DNA of 64,000 nt from Juglans regia. Lineage: Eukaryota; Streptophyta; Magnoliopsida; Fagales; Juglandaceae. Every line of letters starts with the position of its first letter. Position 1 is the first letter of the stretch. Below the pieces are notes generated by a model. The model did no database searches. It was not told where the DNA came from and saw nothing but the letters and a program-made list of their open reading frames with translations. Both the position numbers and the translations under genes were made by a program. Shown one piece after another: positions 11,198-22,755 of the stretch. The stretch is taken from positions 28,372,724 through 28,436,723 of the forward strand of contig NC_049908.1 of assembly GCF_001411555.2 (NCBI RefSeq). Reading direction: 5' to 3'.

Positions 11198-14100
11198 CAA
11201 AGTTTTGAATACCATTTCAGTGGTCGTTTCGGTCAAGGCACTGAAACAAAATATTTTAGTACTGGTACTATTTCGTGTACCGTTTCGGATAAATATTTCG
11301 TTAATGGTACCGTTTCGATACCGATGTCGTTTCGTGTACCATTTCAGAATAGTATATACCTGGATAAATTATATATATACACACAAACTATATTCCAAAA
11401 TAATAATAAAATAAGTCATAAACTCAATAATACTTCTCAACACAAGTCTTAAATTTTAACAACACACATACTTGTAAAACTAAATAAGTTCTCAATCCAA
11501 TTATTAAAATAAAATTACCCATCTTCATAAAAAAGACAATAAGGATCAACATTCAAAACGTTATTCAAAATATTTTCATCAATATCACCATCACCATCAA
11601 CGTCACCATCATCATCACCGTCTTACAAATTTAGTGAGTTTAATGGCTCATCAATACTTGCCCAATCCAAGTCTTCTCCATCAATAAGCTAAGAGTCTTC
11701 ACCCACCAATTATTCCATCAAGTCAATATTTTCAAGGTTGATTGGATTCAAAGCATCTCTACCTTTTTTTATGTTCCTGTCAAAATAAATATCAAACATA
11801 AGTGAAAATGTTCAATAGTGAAAAACATTTGTATTGAAAAAATTTACATCTCTTGCAGCTTCAAGTTATAACGAAAAAATACTAAATCATTCAAACGTTT
11901 ATACTCTAATCTATTTCTCATCTTTGAATGAATAAACTTAAATGTGCACCAATTTCTTTCACATCCAGTTGCACTACAACATTTACTTAGTACTCGAACT
12001 ACAAATTTTTGGAGCGTTGGAACCTCGTGACCAAAATTAGTCCACCATGCAACTATAGCAATGGTGCAATTATAAATTATAAGTTAAATGCGAATAAAAA
12101 AATAAAACAAAAATTAAAGTACAAATTCACACTATTTAACAAATGATATTGATAATGATAATACCTGGGTTAATTTTGTCACGTCGGTGGATTGTTAAAG
12201 AATGTCCAAAATTGCATTATACATTCTTATGCAATTCAAGTTCTTCAATGATCTTATTTTGATTATCAAAATCAAGTTCCATCCTCATAACACAGTCATA
12301 AACCCTCTTGCAACATCATTTTTATTTTTAAAGTAAGGGTTATAGTAAATTGCAGGGTTAAGAAAACAACTCGCCACATGTAATGGACTATGAAACTGCT
12401 TATCCCACCTACCATCAACGATTTTGATGAATGGACTGAATACAGTAACTTTGTTATTGCATCTTGATTTTATGTTCTATTTGGCTCTTTCCATTGCATC
12501 ATACAAGTATCCCATTACAAACTTCTCTTCCCCGTTGACAAGTCGTTGAACTCGAACCAAAGGCTCACTAACTTTCATAATAAATTGATATTGAGCCCAA
12601 AACTCTCTATCTCTTCTAGAATAATCTCGGCTATCTCCTTACCTATGTTGCTTTTAGAATGACTTGATGCAATCCATTTATCACAAGTAAATATTTGTTT
12701 AAACTATTTCTTAAACAAAAGTAAGCATTGGATACTTAAAAAATTTATCACAAACCTTGTGACTGTAGGACGACATAAATCACGACCTTTGGTGAAGTAT
12801 TTTCTCATCAAAGCCAAAACTCAAGCATGGTTATAAATGAATTTCATTATCTTTCTTGCATTTTTTATAGTTTCATCAATAATAAGAAAATGCTTAGGAT
12901 CAGAAAAATTCTCCAACATCAAAACTATACAATGAGCTGCACAAGGGGACCAGTAGAAAGAGCCATACTTTTGTTGTAACTTTTTTCCTGCAGCTTTATA
13001 ACTTGCATCATTGTCCGTTATGAACTACACATGATTCTCAACTCCAACTTCTTGAACTACTTCATCAAAGATGTTAAATAATGTTTAATCTTTTCTAAAG
13101 CCTGATGTATCAATAGTCTTTAAAAACATTGTACATTTTGGATAATAAACTAGAAAGTTGATTATTGGTTGCTACCTCTGGTTTGTCCAACCATATGCCA
13201 TTAGCTGGTTTGTCCAACCATATGCCATTAGTGAACAACCAGTCTCATTCCAAATATTTTTAATTTTTTGTAGATAATTATGAACCTCATTCACAGAATT
13301 CTTTAACAAATTTCCTCTCAACTCATATAAACAAGAACCCTTGAATCCTGGTCCGATGGAAGCAATGACATCTATAGCTGGTTGATAAAACTTGGATTGA
13401 GCTGCATTGAAAGGTAGATTAGCATCATACCACTAGTGTGCTACAACCATTTTTGCTTTGTCAATCATCTTCTTCGAACACATAACACTTTTAATGAAAG
13501 GTTGAGACCCAGAAGTTGTTCTTGGGACAAAAAATCTACTCAATCCCCACACTGACTTTCCACTTCCACATTCTTTTTCCTTCCCCTTACTTTTTGAATT
13601 TTGATAGTGTCCCTCAATATTATCATCAATATCATTATCATTAAATGTTAAATGTACATGGCTTCCAATCTCTGAGCTTATTTTTCTTTTTTTCTTTTCT
13701 TTACTTTTTTTTTTCATTTCATTAAGCAACTCATTTATTTGTCATTTTATATCATCACTAACTTTTTTACATGCTTCTACATTGCCTGGAATCCTAGCCA
13801 GATGATACTTCAACCAAGTGATTTCGCCACCTCAAATTGGTTTATTATAGTAGACAATTTCAGTATTATTTCTTGCCCCTGACACTACACCTGCATGGGC
13901 CCATGCTGGATCTTCTGATCTTACAGGAGTAAGTGTTGTTGATGTAGCACCGATTGATTGATAACTAGACATTTTTATACTCCTATATAATAATTCATAA
14001 TTCAACACTTATTCAAATTCAAGTGTTCAACACTTAACAGATGCATGTAAAAGTAAAATGGGAAAACTATTGGTGATGAGTAAAATCTCTTTTTTGGGAG

Positions 14101-14971
14101 AATTTTCTAAGAACTTCAGAATTTTGGATTGTTAAGCAAGCAAGAAAAAGAAAATGGTGAAACTTTTGTTTTATAGGTAGGGAAGGAGTGGGTAATCAAT
14201 TTTTTTTTTTTTTTCTATTGATCATTATTTCTACGTTTAATTAAAATTCTATATGGGTAGACCATAGCACATTAATCCAGATTTCAGAATGCACACAAAG
14301 TCATGTCCATACAACTAGCTAGGCCTTAAAATAAACTTAACATAATTTATCAAATGGATTCAAAGAATCAAAAATCAAAACGCGAATTAATCTATCAGTT
14401 AATTTCTCCTAGTGGCTTTTCGAAAATCAGAGTCTAGATCTAAGAAATAATCAACAAAGGAATGAAACAAAAATTAGAGGAAAATCCAAAAATGCATACC
14501 TTTAGGATGATGGATTGTTGGAGCCTTGGAAGTTGGATTGTTGAATGTTGGAAGCTTTGATGATGGATCCCATGAGGCTTGAGTTGCTAGTGCGTAGTGC
14601 ATAGGCCAAAAGAAAAAAGGAAGATGAAAAGAAGTTGAAGCTTGAAGTTTTGAACACACACGATGAGATCCAGACCAAAGAAGGTGAAAGGAAAAAAATC
14701 CTAAGGCCTAAAGACTTAAATGCCATAAATGCCCCTGTACTTTTACTTAAATTACAAAAATGCCATAAGCCCATAAATCCATTCAGAATTTCAGATTTTA
14801 GTACCGGGCGAAATGGCCATTTCGGCCAAAATCCAGCATACTGGCCGAAACATCCTGGTATGGCCGGTATTTCGGTCGGTAAGAAACAACAAGCTTACCT
14901 ATACTGGCTATGTCATGGAAACGCAATATTTCGGCCGTACCGGCCGGTACAGTATGAAATTCAAAAGCTTG
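11198..14971 (-). mobile_element. hAT DNA transposon nested in the Tat element
   Basis: Terminal inverted repeats: CAAAGTTTTGAATACCATTT at the left and, on the other strand from the right, CAAGCTTTTGAATTTCATAC. The flanks are ATCGCAAC (11190-11197) and ATCGAAAC (14972-14979), an 8-bp target duplication with one mismatch. Subterminal regions are rich in TTTCGG / GGCCGGTA words. It carries a degenerate BED/DUF659/dimerisation transposase on the minus strand. Total 3774 bp. It inserted after the Tat element, since it splits that element's antisense ORF. Confidence 0.88.
11600..13972 (-). pseudogene. hAT transposase (BED finger, DUF659, hAT dimerisation), degenerate
   Basis: The likely start is MSSYQSIGATSTTLTPVRSE at 13972. 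Order on the minus strand: RSEDPAWAHAGVV, then a BED-finger region whose first cysteine is tyrosine and which has an in-frame stop, then LKYHLARIPGNVEACKKV. A basic linker (KEKKKRKIS) follows, then a DUF659-like block (about 13430-13230: DANLPFNAAQSKFYQPAIDV). At 12040-11840 comes the C-terminal dimerisation block with CCSATGCERNWCTFKFIH and NRLEYKRLNDLVFFRYN, then an acidic tail. This is the order of plant autonomous-type hAT proteins. Several stops and frame changes make it non-functional. Confidence 0.8.
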
Positions 14972-15439
14972 ATCGAAACATGATCTCAATTGGGTTCTTC
15001 CCCAACTAGCAGCCCTTCCCAAAGTCCAGGCGCAAGCCTGGGGTATTGGTTTCAAACTCGGTATAAAACAGCTTCAAGAGCTTCTCCTTACCAAACCAGA
15101 GACGAACCTGCAAACTTTGAACTGGAAATCTATTCGTGCCAGCGAGGTTGCTTTGCATGTTTGTGACTCCTTTGGTCGGGCTGAAATGCCAGACGATTTC
15201 CCTCACCCCTCATAAGACTTGTATATTTTGAAAGTTTTGTACCTCGTATGGGATTTGTTTAACTTTTGTGAAGCTTTATATGCAATGAGACTTTGTGAAA
15301 GTTTTTTTATTAATACCTTGTGTACTTTTTAGTTTCGTTTATCGGATAATAAGCACTTTTGCTGTTTCTCGGTAACCTGCGCATAGATATCGACATATGT
15401 TATTCGTACTTTAAGTACCAGGCTAAATTGTTCATACCT

Positions 15440-15749
15440 TAAGTGTTAGTCTAGCGGGTGAGTTCCTCATCTATGTCGATTTTTTGGTGAGAATGTGTTA
15501 ACGGGAAATCACTTAATCGTTTTACCTTTAACTATTAGGTTAGTGGGAGATCCCTCGACCACGTCACCTTTTGGCGAGAAGGTGTTAATGGGAGATTTTT
15601 CAACTGTTTTAACCTTTAATTTTTAGGTAGTTCCTCGACCACGTTACTTTTATGCAAGAAGGTGTTAACGGGAGATCTCTCAATTGTTTTACCTTTAATT
15701 CTTAGGCAAGTGAGAGAGTTCCTCGACCACGTCACCTTTTGGCGAGGGA
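15440..15749. repeat. Tandem array of about 80-88 bp units in the Tat element
   Basis: Four units are anchored by CCTCGACCACGTCACCTTTT-like words at about 15465 (diverged), 15553, 15633 and 15721, with spacings of 88, 80 and 88 bp. Each unit also carries AAGGTGTTAACGGGAGAT and TTTTACCTTTAA. The array lies between the broken integrase and the antisense ORF, the hypervariable 3' region where Tat elements are known to carry tandem repeats. The last unit overlaps the end of the integrase remnant. Confidence 0.85.
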
Positions 15750-18478
15750 CTCATTTGTATCTTTGAGTGTGTTTGGCCAATAGTACCCTGCCCTTACAAT
15801 CTTTGCTGCGAGTGATCGTCCTCCTGAATGACTCTCGCAAATTCTCTTGTGTACTTCCTTCATCAAGTACCTTACTTCCTCCTTTGTTATACATTGTAAT
15901 AATGGGTTTGAAAAACCCTGCCTGTAAGGCACCCCATCCACCATAGTAAACTAGGTTGCCCTACTGTTTAACTTTCTAGCCTCTTTCAGAGATGGGGGAA
16001 GATCACCTGTCTCCAAATATTTTTTTATATCATCAGCCCATCCTGGCGTACTTTCTCGAATTTGCAAACTTTCCTCTCTTGCTGCTAGACTAGCCAACGT
16101 TCGTAAATCAACATCCCATGGCAGTGCCTCTTCTTGCTTTACTGAGGCTGCGTGTGCCAATCGGTCAGTTTTGAAATTATCTCCTCAAGGTATCTCCTCG
16201 ATTCGAAAGTATTTGAGGCCTTTGCACTGCTTCTGAACTTGATGAAGGTATTTTACTAGCTTGGTCCCCTTCGCCAAATACTCCCCAGTGATTTGCCCAA
16301 CTATTACCTGTGAATCAGCTTTCATCTCGACTTCCTCCCCTCCTAACACCCTTGTTATTGCTAAACCGGTGGCTACTACTTCATATTCAGCTTCGTTGTT
16401 TGTTACTTTGAATTCCAATCGTACTACATGGTACGACTCTTCCCCTTCACTTGTTATTATGTACACAACAACTCCTCCCCTACTCGGCAGGCTGATACAT
16501 CCACATATACTTGCCATGGATTCTTTGCAGGTGGTTTATGGACTTCTTCTCTGAAATTTAAAAATTCTGCTACAAAATCGGCCAAGATCTGTCCCTTCAC
16601 GACGCTTTTTGGTATGTAACTAATGTCGTACTCACTTAATTCAATTGACCATTTGGCCAGCCGTCCCGAGGTGTCTGATTTTTGCAACACCTTTTGTAAG
16701 TGTGATGAGGTAATCACCTTTATCGGATGTGCTTGGAAGTATGGTCGTAATCGCCTTGCTGCTACCACTACGACAAAGGCGACTAACTCTACTTTTGGGT
16801 ACCTGTTCTCAGCTCCTCTTAGGGCTCTGCTTACGTAATATACCGGCTTTTATTTCTTACCCTCCTCTTGTACTAAGGCTGTTGACACAACGTCCGATGT
16901 CACTGCCAGATATAACAACAACGGCTCCCCTTGCATGGTGTGGCTGAGCAATGGTGGGTTAGCCAAATACTCCTTCAGCTGGGTGAATGGTTCCTCGCAT
17001 TTGGCATCCCAATCTTGTGCCTTCTTAAACACCTGAAAGAATGGAAGACATTTATATCTCGATTGGGATACAAACCTATTAAGAGCTGCTATCTTTCCTG
17101 CTAGCTTCTGCACTTCATTCAGGTTCATGGGCGACTTCCATTTCTATTATTACTCTTAGCTTCTTGTGATTTGCTTTGATCCTTCTTTCTGACACCATAA
17201 AGCCAATGAACTTTTTCGATTGCACTTCGAATGCACACTTTGTTGGGTTGAGCTTCATTCGATATCACCGTAAAACCTAGAAAGCCTCCTTAAGGTCCTC
17301 CACATAGTGGGCAAACTCCATACTTTTTACCAGAAGATCATAAACGTATACTTTTATGTTTCTCCCAATATGGTCTTTAAACATTTTGTTTACTAACCTT
17401 CGATATGTCGCCCCAGCGTTCTTCAAGCCGAAGGGCATCACCTTATAACAGTATAGTCCTCGTTTAACATCCTATGCCCTACTATTGCATCTACTATTAA
17501 ATCTATTCGTGATAACGAAAAACTGTCTTTCGGGCAAGCCTTATTGAGGTCAGTGAAATCCACACACATACGCCACTTCTCGTTGGATTTCTTCACCAAC
17601 ACTACGTTGGATAGCCACTCTGGATGTTGTGCTTCTCTGATGAATCATACTGCTAGCAAACAGTCCACTTCCTCCACGATTACATCGTACTTCTCGGTAC
17701 TAAAGTTTCTTTTCTTTTGCTTAATTGGGCGCACATTCGGGTCTACACTCAACTTGAGTTTGATGATCTCCTCGCCTATTCCTGGCATATCTTTATGACT
17801 CCATGCGAACCCGTCTTTATGGTCTAGAATGAAATCTATCAACAATTGACTTTCTTCCCTTGATAGTTAGGTCCCAATCTTCACATGACTTTCAAGATAA
17901 CCATTTTCAAGGATGACCATTTCTAGGGGCTCATCTGCCTCCCCTCGCTTCAAAGTACTTTCATCTTTAGTTTCCAGTTTCGTCATCATTATCTGGGGCG
18001 CTAGAGGGAAGATTGCCTCCTCCTTAGTGTCCACAACGCTGACTTCTCCTTGCCTTGGTCTGAGCTCCTGCATATAACATTCTCTGGCTAGGACCTGCTT
18101 GCCACGTACCTCGCCTATTCCAACTCTTGTCGGGAACTTCATTTTCAGATGATAGGTTGAGATAATAGCCTTCAAATCATTCAACATGGGTCACCCAATA
18201 ATTGCATTATATGCTGACCGAGTTCTCACCACTAAAAACTCAGTCATCATCGTAGCGATATGAGGGTCTGTGCCTACAGATACTGGCAATGTAATGGACC
18301 CCATTGGTTGTACCGTGTCTCCAGCGAACCCTTTTAACTTAATTGGTGCTGGTTTCAATAGATTCGCATTGATTCCCATCTTACTGAAAGCATCCCAGAA
18401 TAGGATGTCCGATGAACTTTCGTTGTCAATTAATGTTCTCCTTGCGGTAAAATTTTTGACCAGCATTGTTACCACCAA
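15732..18478 (-). pseudogene. pol remnant: PR, RT, two RNase H domains, integrase zinc finger
   Basis: In coding order: a protease block with LIDNESSSDILFWDAFSKMG (18478-18191), where the usual glycine after D-N/G is glutamate. RT begins with FAWSHKDMPGI (about 17800). The RT catalytic YVDD reads YVYD near 17335, so one catalytic aspartate is lost. The thumb/connection is at 17128-16850. The first RNase H tail has WSIELSEYDISYIPKSVVKG (about 16640). A second RNase H has VTNNEAEYEVVATGL and ADSQVIVGQITGEY (16517-16185). An integrase HHCC-type region follows with VHKRICESHSGGRSLAAKI and YYWPNTLKD (15944-15750). The integrase catalytic core is absent: only about 500 bp, mostly tandem repeat, separates this from the antisense ORF. 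Confidence 0.85.
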
Positions 18479-18819
18479 TGCATCATCATGTGGATATACG
18501 ACTCCTCAGCAATCCTCGTCGCCAAAAGATATTGTGGGGGATATATGCACTCGGGGTTGCTTGATAGGTCTCTCCACACTAAAAACTTCCTCATATCTCA
18601 CCCACTTAGCATACGCTTTTCTTCCTGAAGAAGTTGGGCCACCTCCTGCATACCTGCCGGCGATCGTATGTATTTCGCCTAGTGGTAGGTTTCTGCGGGC
18701 ATCATCTGCTCTTGGTCTCCGGTCATGAGGTTCATGTGACCTCCTTTCTTTTCTTGGTTATTCCCTTTGCCTAGGGCTTTCACTCCTCCTTATTTTATAC
18801 TCGAGCTTTTGATCGTTCG

Positions 18820-20063
18820 TATGTCATGAGGGGGTAATGTTCTGGGCGATCAAGCGTTCCAACTCGTCATTGCCTCTCATTTCTTCTACTTTTCATTTCA
18901 AGTTGTAGCATTCCTCGATTCTATGCCCTTTTGTTTTGTGATAAGTGCAATACTTCTCAGTCTATCGCTTGTTGGTTGATTCTTCTTCCTTTGTTTTGTC
19001 TCGGTTTTGTATACTGGAGTAGTACACATAACCGCCATTATGTCTTCTTTGTCCCGCTTTAACTCCTGTTGGTCTCTCTTGGCCTTTTGACCCCCACCTC
19101 TGTCTTTCATCTGTTCTATTTTCAGTTCCTGCTCATTCATTCTTTCTGGTTGGGTGGTCAAGGCGATAAGGGTGTCTTTAGCATTAACAAAATCATTAGT
19201 CCTGTCCATGAACTCTCGTAAAGTGGGAGGAGTTTTCTTTGCCAGCTCGGCCATAAAAGGACTCATTGGCCAAATACCTCCCACCAATGCTGCTAGCATG
19301 ATTTTCTCGTCTTGATCATCGACTGTCATCTTCTCGTTATTGAAGCGTGTTAAATACGTTTTTAAACTTTCATCATCTCTATGTTTGACAGATAGTAAGT
19401 ACGCTGCTGGCCTCATGCGTCTTTTACTCGCCATGAATTGGTTCAATATCTGCCAGCCCAGCTTTTCGAAACTTTCTATGGAATTTGGTTGTAGTGTACC
19501 GAACCATCCTCTCGCCGATTCCTTTAGAGTTAAAGGGAAAGCCCTACATGCAATTTCTCCTGGGAATCCGTGAAGCATCATATGGGCTTTGAAAGTCTCA
19601 AGATGCTCCACGGGATCTTTTGAGTCGTCATACAAGTCTATCAATGGGACCTTAAACTTTGGAGGCAGAGGCATCGCCATAATTTCCATAGAGAATGGTA
19701 GGTTTGTGTTGGACAGCAACTAATCGACCAAAGAGGACATTCCTATCTTCGTGGCTATCTCCTCATATTTATCCATCAGGCTACGCACGTCGTGGTGCAG
19801 CTTCTTCACTTCCTCGTTCTCCTGGTGGCCTTTGCTAGCGTTAGCATTGTTTGCCTCATCTCTACCTTGTCAGTTTGACTGGGTGTCGCGTCCTTTCCTG
19901 ATGGCCCATTTCGTGACTTGAGAGTCTCATTCTCCTTTCGTAGTGAGTCAACCTCTGTGGTAAGTTTCATGATTATCTCTTCCATTTCCGCAAGTCTCTC
20001 CTCCATGTTTTGTGAAGTTTCTCCCTGATCTCTAGTTGCCTGAGACCGAGTGGTGATAGGCAT
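18820..20063 (-). pseudogene. gag of the Tat element, degenerate
   Basis: Two frames. 20063-19806 starts MPITTRSQATRDQG and has a heptad-rich stretch (EERLAEMEEIIMKL and following). 19719-18898 is a Retrotrans_gag domain with PPKFKVPLIDLYDDSKDPVE, HMMLHGFPGEIACRAFPLTL, ARGWFGTLQPNSI and RFNNEKMTV. It ends in a basic region and a frameshifted C/H-containing segment (KYCTYHKTKGHRIEECYNLK, about 18955-18900), equivalent to the nucleocapsid knuckle. A stop and frame change separate the two parts, so no intact Gag is made. Confidence 0.85.
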
Positions 20064-20095
20064 GTGAAAAGCACGCTAAGTGTGAGACTTAAAAA

Positions 20096-20114
20096 TCCCA
20101 CAATTGGGGCCAAC
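20096..20114 (-). promoter_or_regulatory. Primer-binding site of the Tat element
   Basis: Immediately inside the 5' LTR the coding strand reads GTTGGCCCCAATTGTGGG, close to the TTGGCGCC...TGTGGGA form usual for this retroelement group. Substitutions fit general decay. Confidence 0.6.
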
Positions 20115-20548
20115 TGTTATTGATGTGTTTCACTGCCACCACCTCACAATCAATTGCAACCAAAGAGTAGATGGATTTGGGGTTCGATGAGAAGCCTCTG
20201 ATGCCTAAGTCAGTGACTGCAAGAATAATTCTTAATCTCAAAGAATCAGATCCCTTTTACGTACCTGGGTTCTCTTCTTATATAGAGCTTCTGAACCATT
20301 CTGGTTCTTAAATAATAATAGATATATCTATTATTCAAATTCAAATTTGGGGATGGGGATTCAAATTTTAATGGATCATCATTGTAACTGTTTTTAACAT
20401 TTATCGCCGCTGAGTGGTTACCCAATCGGTCTTGGCAGTGGGCTGGGTCCTCTTGGTATTAATGGGCCTCTTCAATATTAGGGTTAGAATCAGAAATAAG
20501 CGAAGGTCCAGGCTCATATTGTATTGACTGGGCGGAATGCCCTCTCCA
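20115..20548 (-). repeat. 5' LTR of the Tat element
   Basis: On the coding strand it begins TG (complement of CA at 20547-20548) and ends CA (complement of TG at 20115). The TATA-like motif on the plus strand is CTTATATA at 20277-20284, in line with the copy in the left LTR; it would be the element's promoter. Most differences between the LTRs are transitions, as expected from decay of methylated cytosines. Confidence 0.92.
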
Positions 20549-20996
20549 GTTTTATTATCTTTGTACTCACTTTCCAATAACCATAGATCATACTTTTCGC
20601 TCATTGTTAAGAAATTCTACATCCAGATCAGTTGAAAACATCAATAAGGACAAATTCATGAATCATTATCCTTATAATGATTTATTACAAGATATTGCGA
20701 CTCAAATCTCACACGTCTAATATTGTCTATTTTAGGTCTACACTTGTCACATCTCGTTTTTATGAACTCGCAATCTATAAAAATAGTCTTTTATGATTTT
20801 ATCAAGAAAATCAACATATCTAGATTTCCATCTATCAATATCAAGAACTTCTTTTTTGATGTAAAGTCCATCAATGAGTCATCATAGCCACCTAACCCTA
20901 ATGTTTTACAAACATTTCATAACCATTGACAGAGAGGAGACATTCTGGTCATTTTTACTGCATGTGAAGACTCACACGATCATGATAATTATTAAA

Positions 20997-21307
20997 GTGA
21001 GTTGAGATGAGATGGATTGAGATGATTTATGAATTATATTGAAATATTTGAATGGAGATGAGATGAGTTAGAAATTATTTGAGTTAAAATATTTTATAGA
21101 ATTTAAGAAAATAAGAGAGAAAAAATTGAATAAAAATATTATAAAATTAAAATATTGTTAGAAGTTGAATTATTTTTTGTATTTTATTTGTAAGTTTTGA
21201 AATGTTGTAATAATTAAGTAATGATTATATGAAAAAAATGAAAAGTATTTATATTTAAATGATGTTAAGATGGGATGAGATGGAAGCATCTCTCTATCCA
21301 AACCAAC
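20997..21307. mobile_element. MITE, family A copy 6
   Basis: Left side GTGAGTTGAGATGAGATGGA, right side TGGGATGAGATGGAAGCATC followed by CTATCCAAACCAAC. The internal part is longer than in other copies and partly duplicated. Confidence 0.55.
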
Positions 21308-22755
21308 TTGCCAGTAACATCGATTATTGACCTAAATATATACATATATTTCCTATGTCATTTTTATTTATTATTTCTTTATGGGCAATCTATATTTTGT
21401 AGAGAAATATTTTAACTATAAAAAAATCTTATAAAAGTAAACTTATAAATTGACGTAGTTTAATGTGGTAAGTTAGATTGTAAAATTAAAATTCAAACAT
21501 TAATATAAAATTAGGTCAATTTGTGAATTCATATTTATGAAATCTATTTGTTACAAGTTAGCTGCCTTAAAAAAACCAAAACCCTACAAATTAAACTCGT
21601 AAAATAGCACTAGATCATGTTTTCTTGCCTATCTCATTTATGCTCTTTTAATTTCAAAAACAGAAAAAATATTGATGCTTCAAAGTACTAACCAAACTAT
21701 GCTTCGCTTATTGATGTGGTTCGAGAGGAGAGTACCGAAATGGTAAAAACAAGACACTAATGTCAAAGGCTTAAGAAAAAAAAATACACTAATGTCAAAG
21801 AAAGTTTCAAGAATCTTTCCCGGAAACTGGATTTGTGGAAAAACTGCACACGCCAGAAATTGCAAAGAACCCTGTAAATCCAATATCCCCAGCACGCCTG
21901 ATTGACTAAACACAGATCATGAACTAGCAACCACTTAACCGACCCAGAAAAAAAGAAAATAAAACCTGCAACCTCTCAAACCTACCAGTCAAAGATAATA
22001 CATTTGCACCATTTGCACGACTCTCACCACACAAAAAGAAGAAAAAGAATTCTTTTCCTTTTGAGCTGTATATGTATATCTAAAAATCGAAACTTGAATT
22101 TCTTCGACTCTGCGAAGAAACTCCTTGGAACCGAGTTCCCGACATTCTCGCACTTCTTGTTTTTAAAGGATGGACTCTAGATCAGTGTCAATCTCATGAA
22201 AGCAGTCACAGACGACAAACTACCGTGTACATCATGTGGAAAATTTGCGCAGTAGCATATTAATTTTCATACCGTAACTCATGTACCTTTCAATCATGAT
22301 GTTAAGTACTTTCTAGATTTGTTTCTATTTGTAGTGAATTCATGGAGTCAAAAAGAAAATGATTGGAAACATGCATGGAAATGTAAGAGAAATTGTAAGA
22401 TAAACTTGTAAACTCCTCCGAAATGGTGCATTGCGCATTATGTGAAGTTCTGCTGAAAATCATGCATATGGGTTTTTTAATATAATATCGTGTTGGTTGA
22501 TCTTGGTTATGTCAAGTGATCTTTTTGGGATATAGAGCATGCTCTTCATGACTTTTATAACTAGCGCGTTTTATTTTTTTTAAGGAGCTCAGATTTGTCA
22601 ATGAAGCAGCTTCATCGTAGCTTCTCCGATGCTCTTTAAATGCTAGATTCGATAGCGGTTAGGTCTAGTACTTTGTCTTGAGTTGATTGGGTTGCTCGGT
22701 GTTGGGTTTTGAGGAGTCAGTTTGTTTTGAGGAGCAAGTTTGTTTTGAGTCTTTG
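21308..22755. other. Intergenic and 5' region of the CBP60 gene
   Basis: No gene was recognised in 21308-22500. The open frame on the minus strand at 21680-21913 has no domain. About 22560-22755 is probably the 5' UTR and promoter-proximal part of the CBP60 gene, T/G-rich with several TTTGTTTTGAGGAG repeats near 22715-22750. No clear TATA box could be assigned. Confidence 0.4.

Larger units (their letters stand above)
10426..15213 (+). pseudogene. Antisense extra ORF of the Tat element (Transposase_28-like), split
   Basis: Runs opposite to gag-pol, starting MAYSSSKGKGVV at 10426. A shifted frame then gives YFAIFTMGLRLPFVQPVHDV and LGLAPAQLVPNT (about 10665-10785), the hallmark segment of the Pfam family called putative gypsy-type transposon (Transposase_28). 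Next comes a coiled coil (about 10869-11190: LEEAKVAKSDNATRLVSLENE and following). A hAT transposon interrupts it at 11198-14971; after the duplicated 8 bp the frame resumes and ends ASEVALHVCDSFGRAEMPDD..., with a stop near 15213. There are also stops around 10787-10866 and a frameshift in an A-run near 11070. In Tat elements this ORF is antisense and its function is unknown. Broken here. Confidence 0.75.
9735..20548 (-). mobile_element. Ty3/gypsy LTR retrotransposon, Tat lineage (inactive)
   Basis: Two direct 434-bp LTRs (9735-10168 and 20115-20548) are flanked by an identical 5-bp duplication GTTTT (9730-9734, 20549-20553). The coding strand is minus, so the right LTR is the 5' one. In coding order: primer-binding site, gag, protease, reverse transcriptase, RNase H, a second RNase H with the NNEAEYE motif, an integrase zinc-finger remnant, a tandem array, and then an ORF on the opposite strand. 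Dual RNase H plus an antisense ORF near the 3' LTR is known from the Tat lineage. It is inactive: many stops and frameshifts, an altered RT active site, a deleted integrase core, and a hAT element inserted in the antisense ORF. Hand alignment gives about 61 differences in 434 LTR positions (about 86% identity), so the insertion is old. Confidence 0.92.

Noticed and set aside
9735..20548. Endogenous pararetrovirus as an alternative reading of the pol region
   Set aside because: True LTRs, target duplication, Retrotrans_gag and integrase zinc finger identify a Ty3/gypsy element; no movement-protein or coat features are seen.
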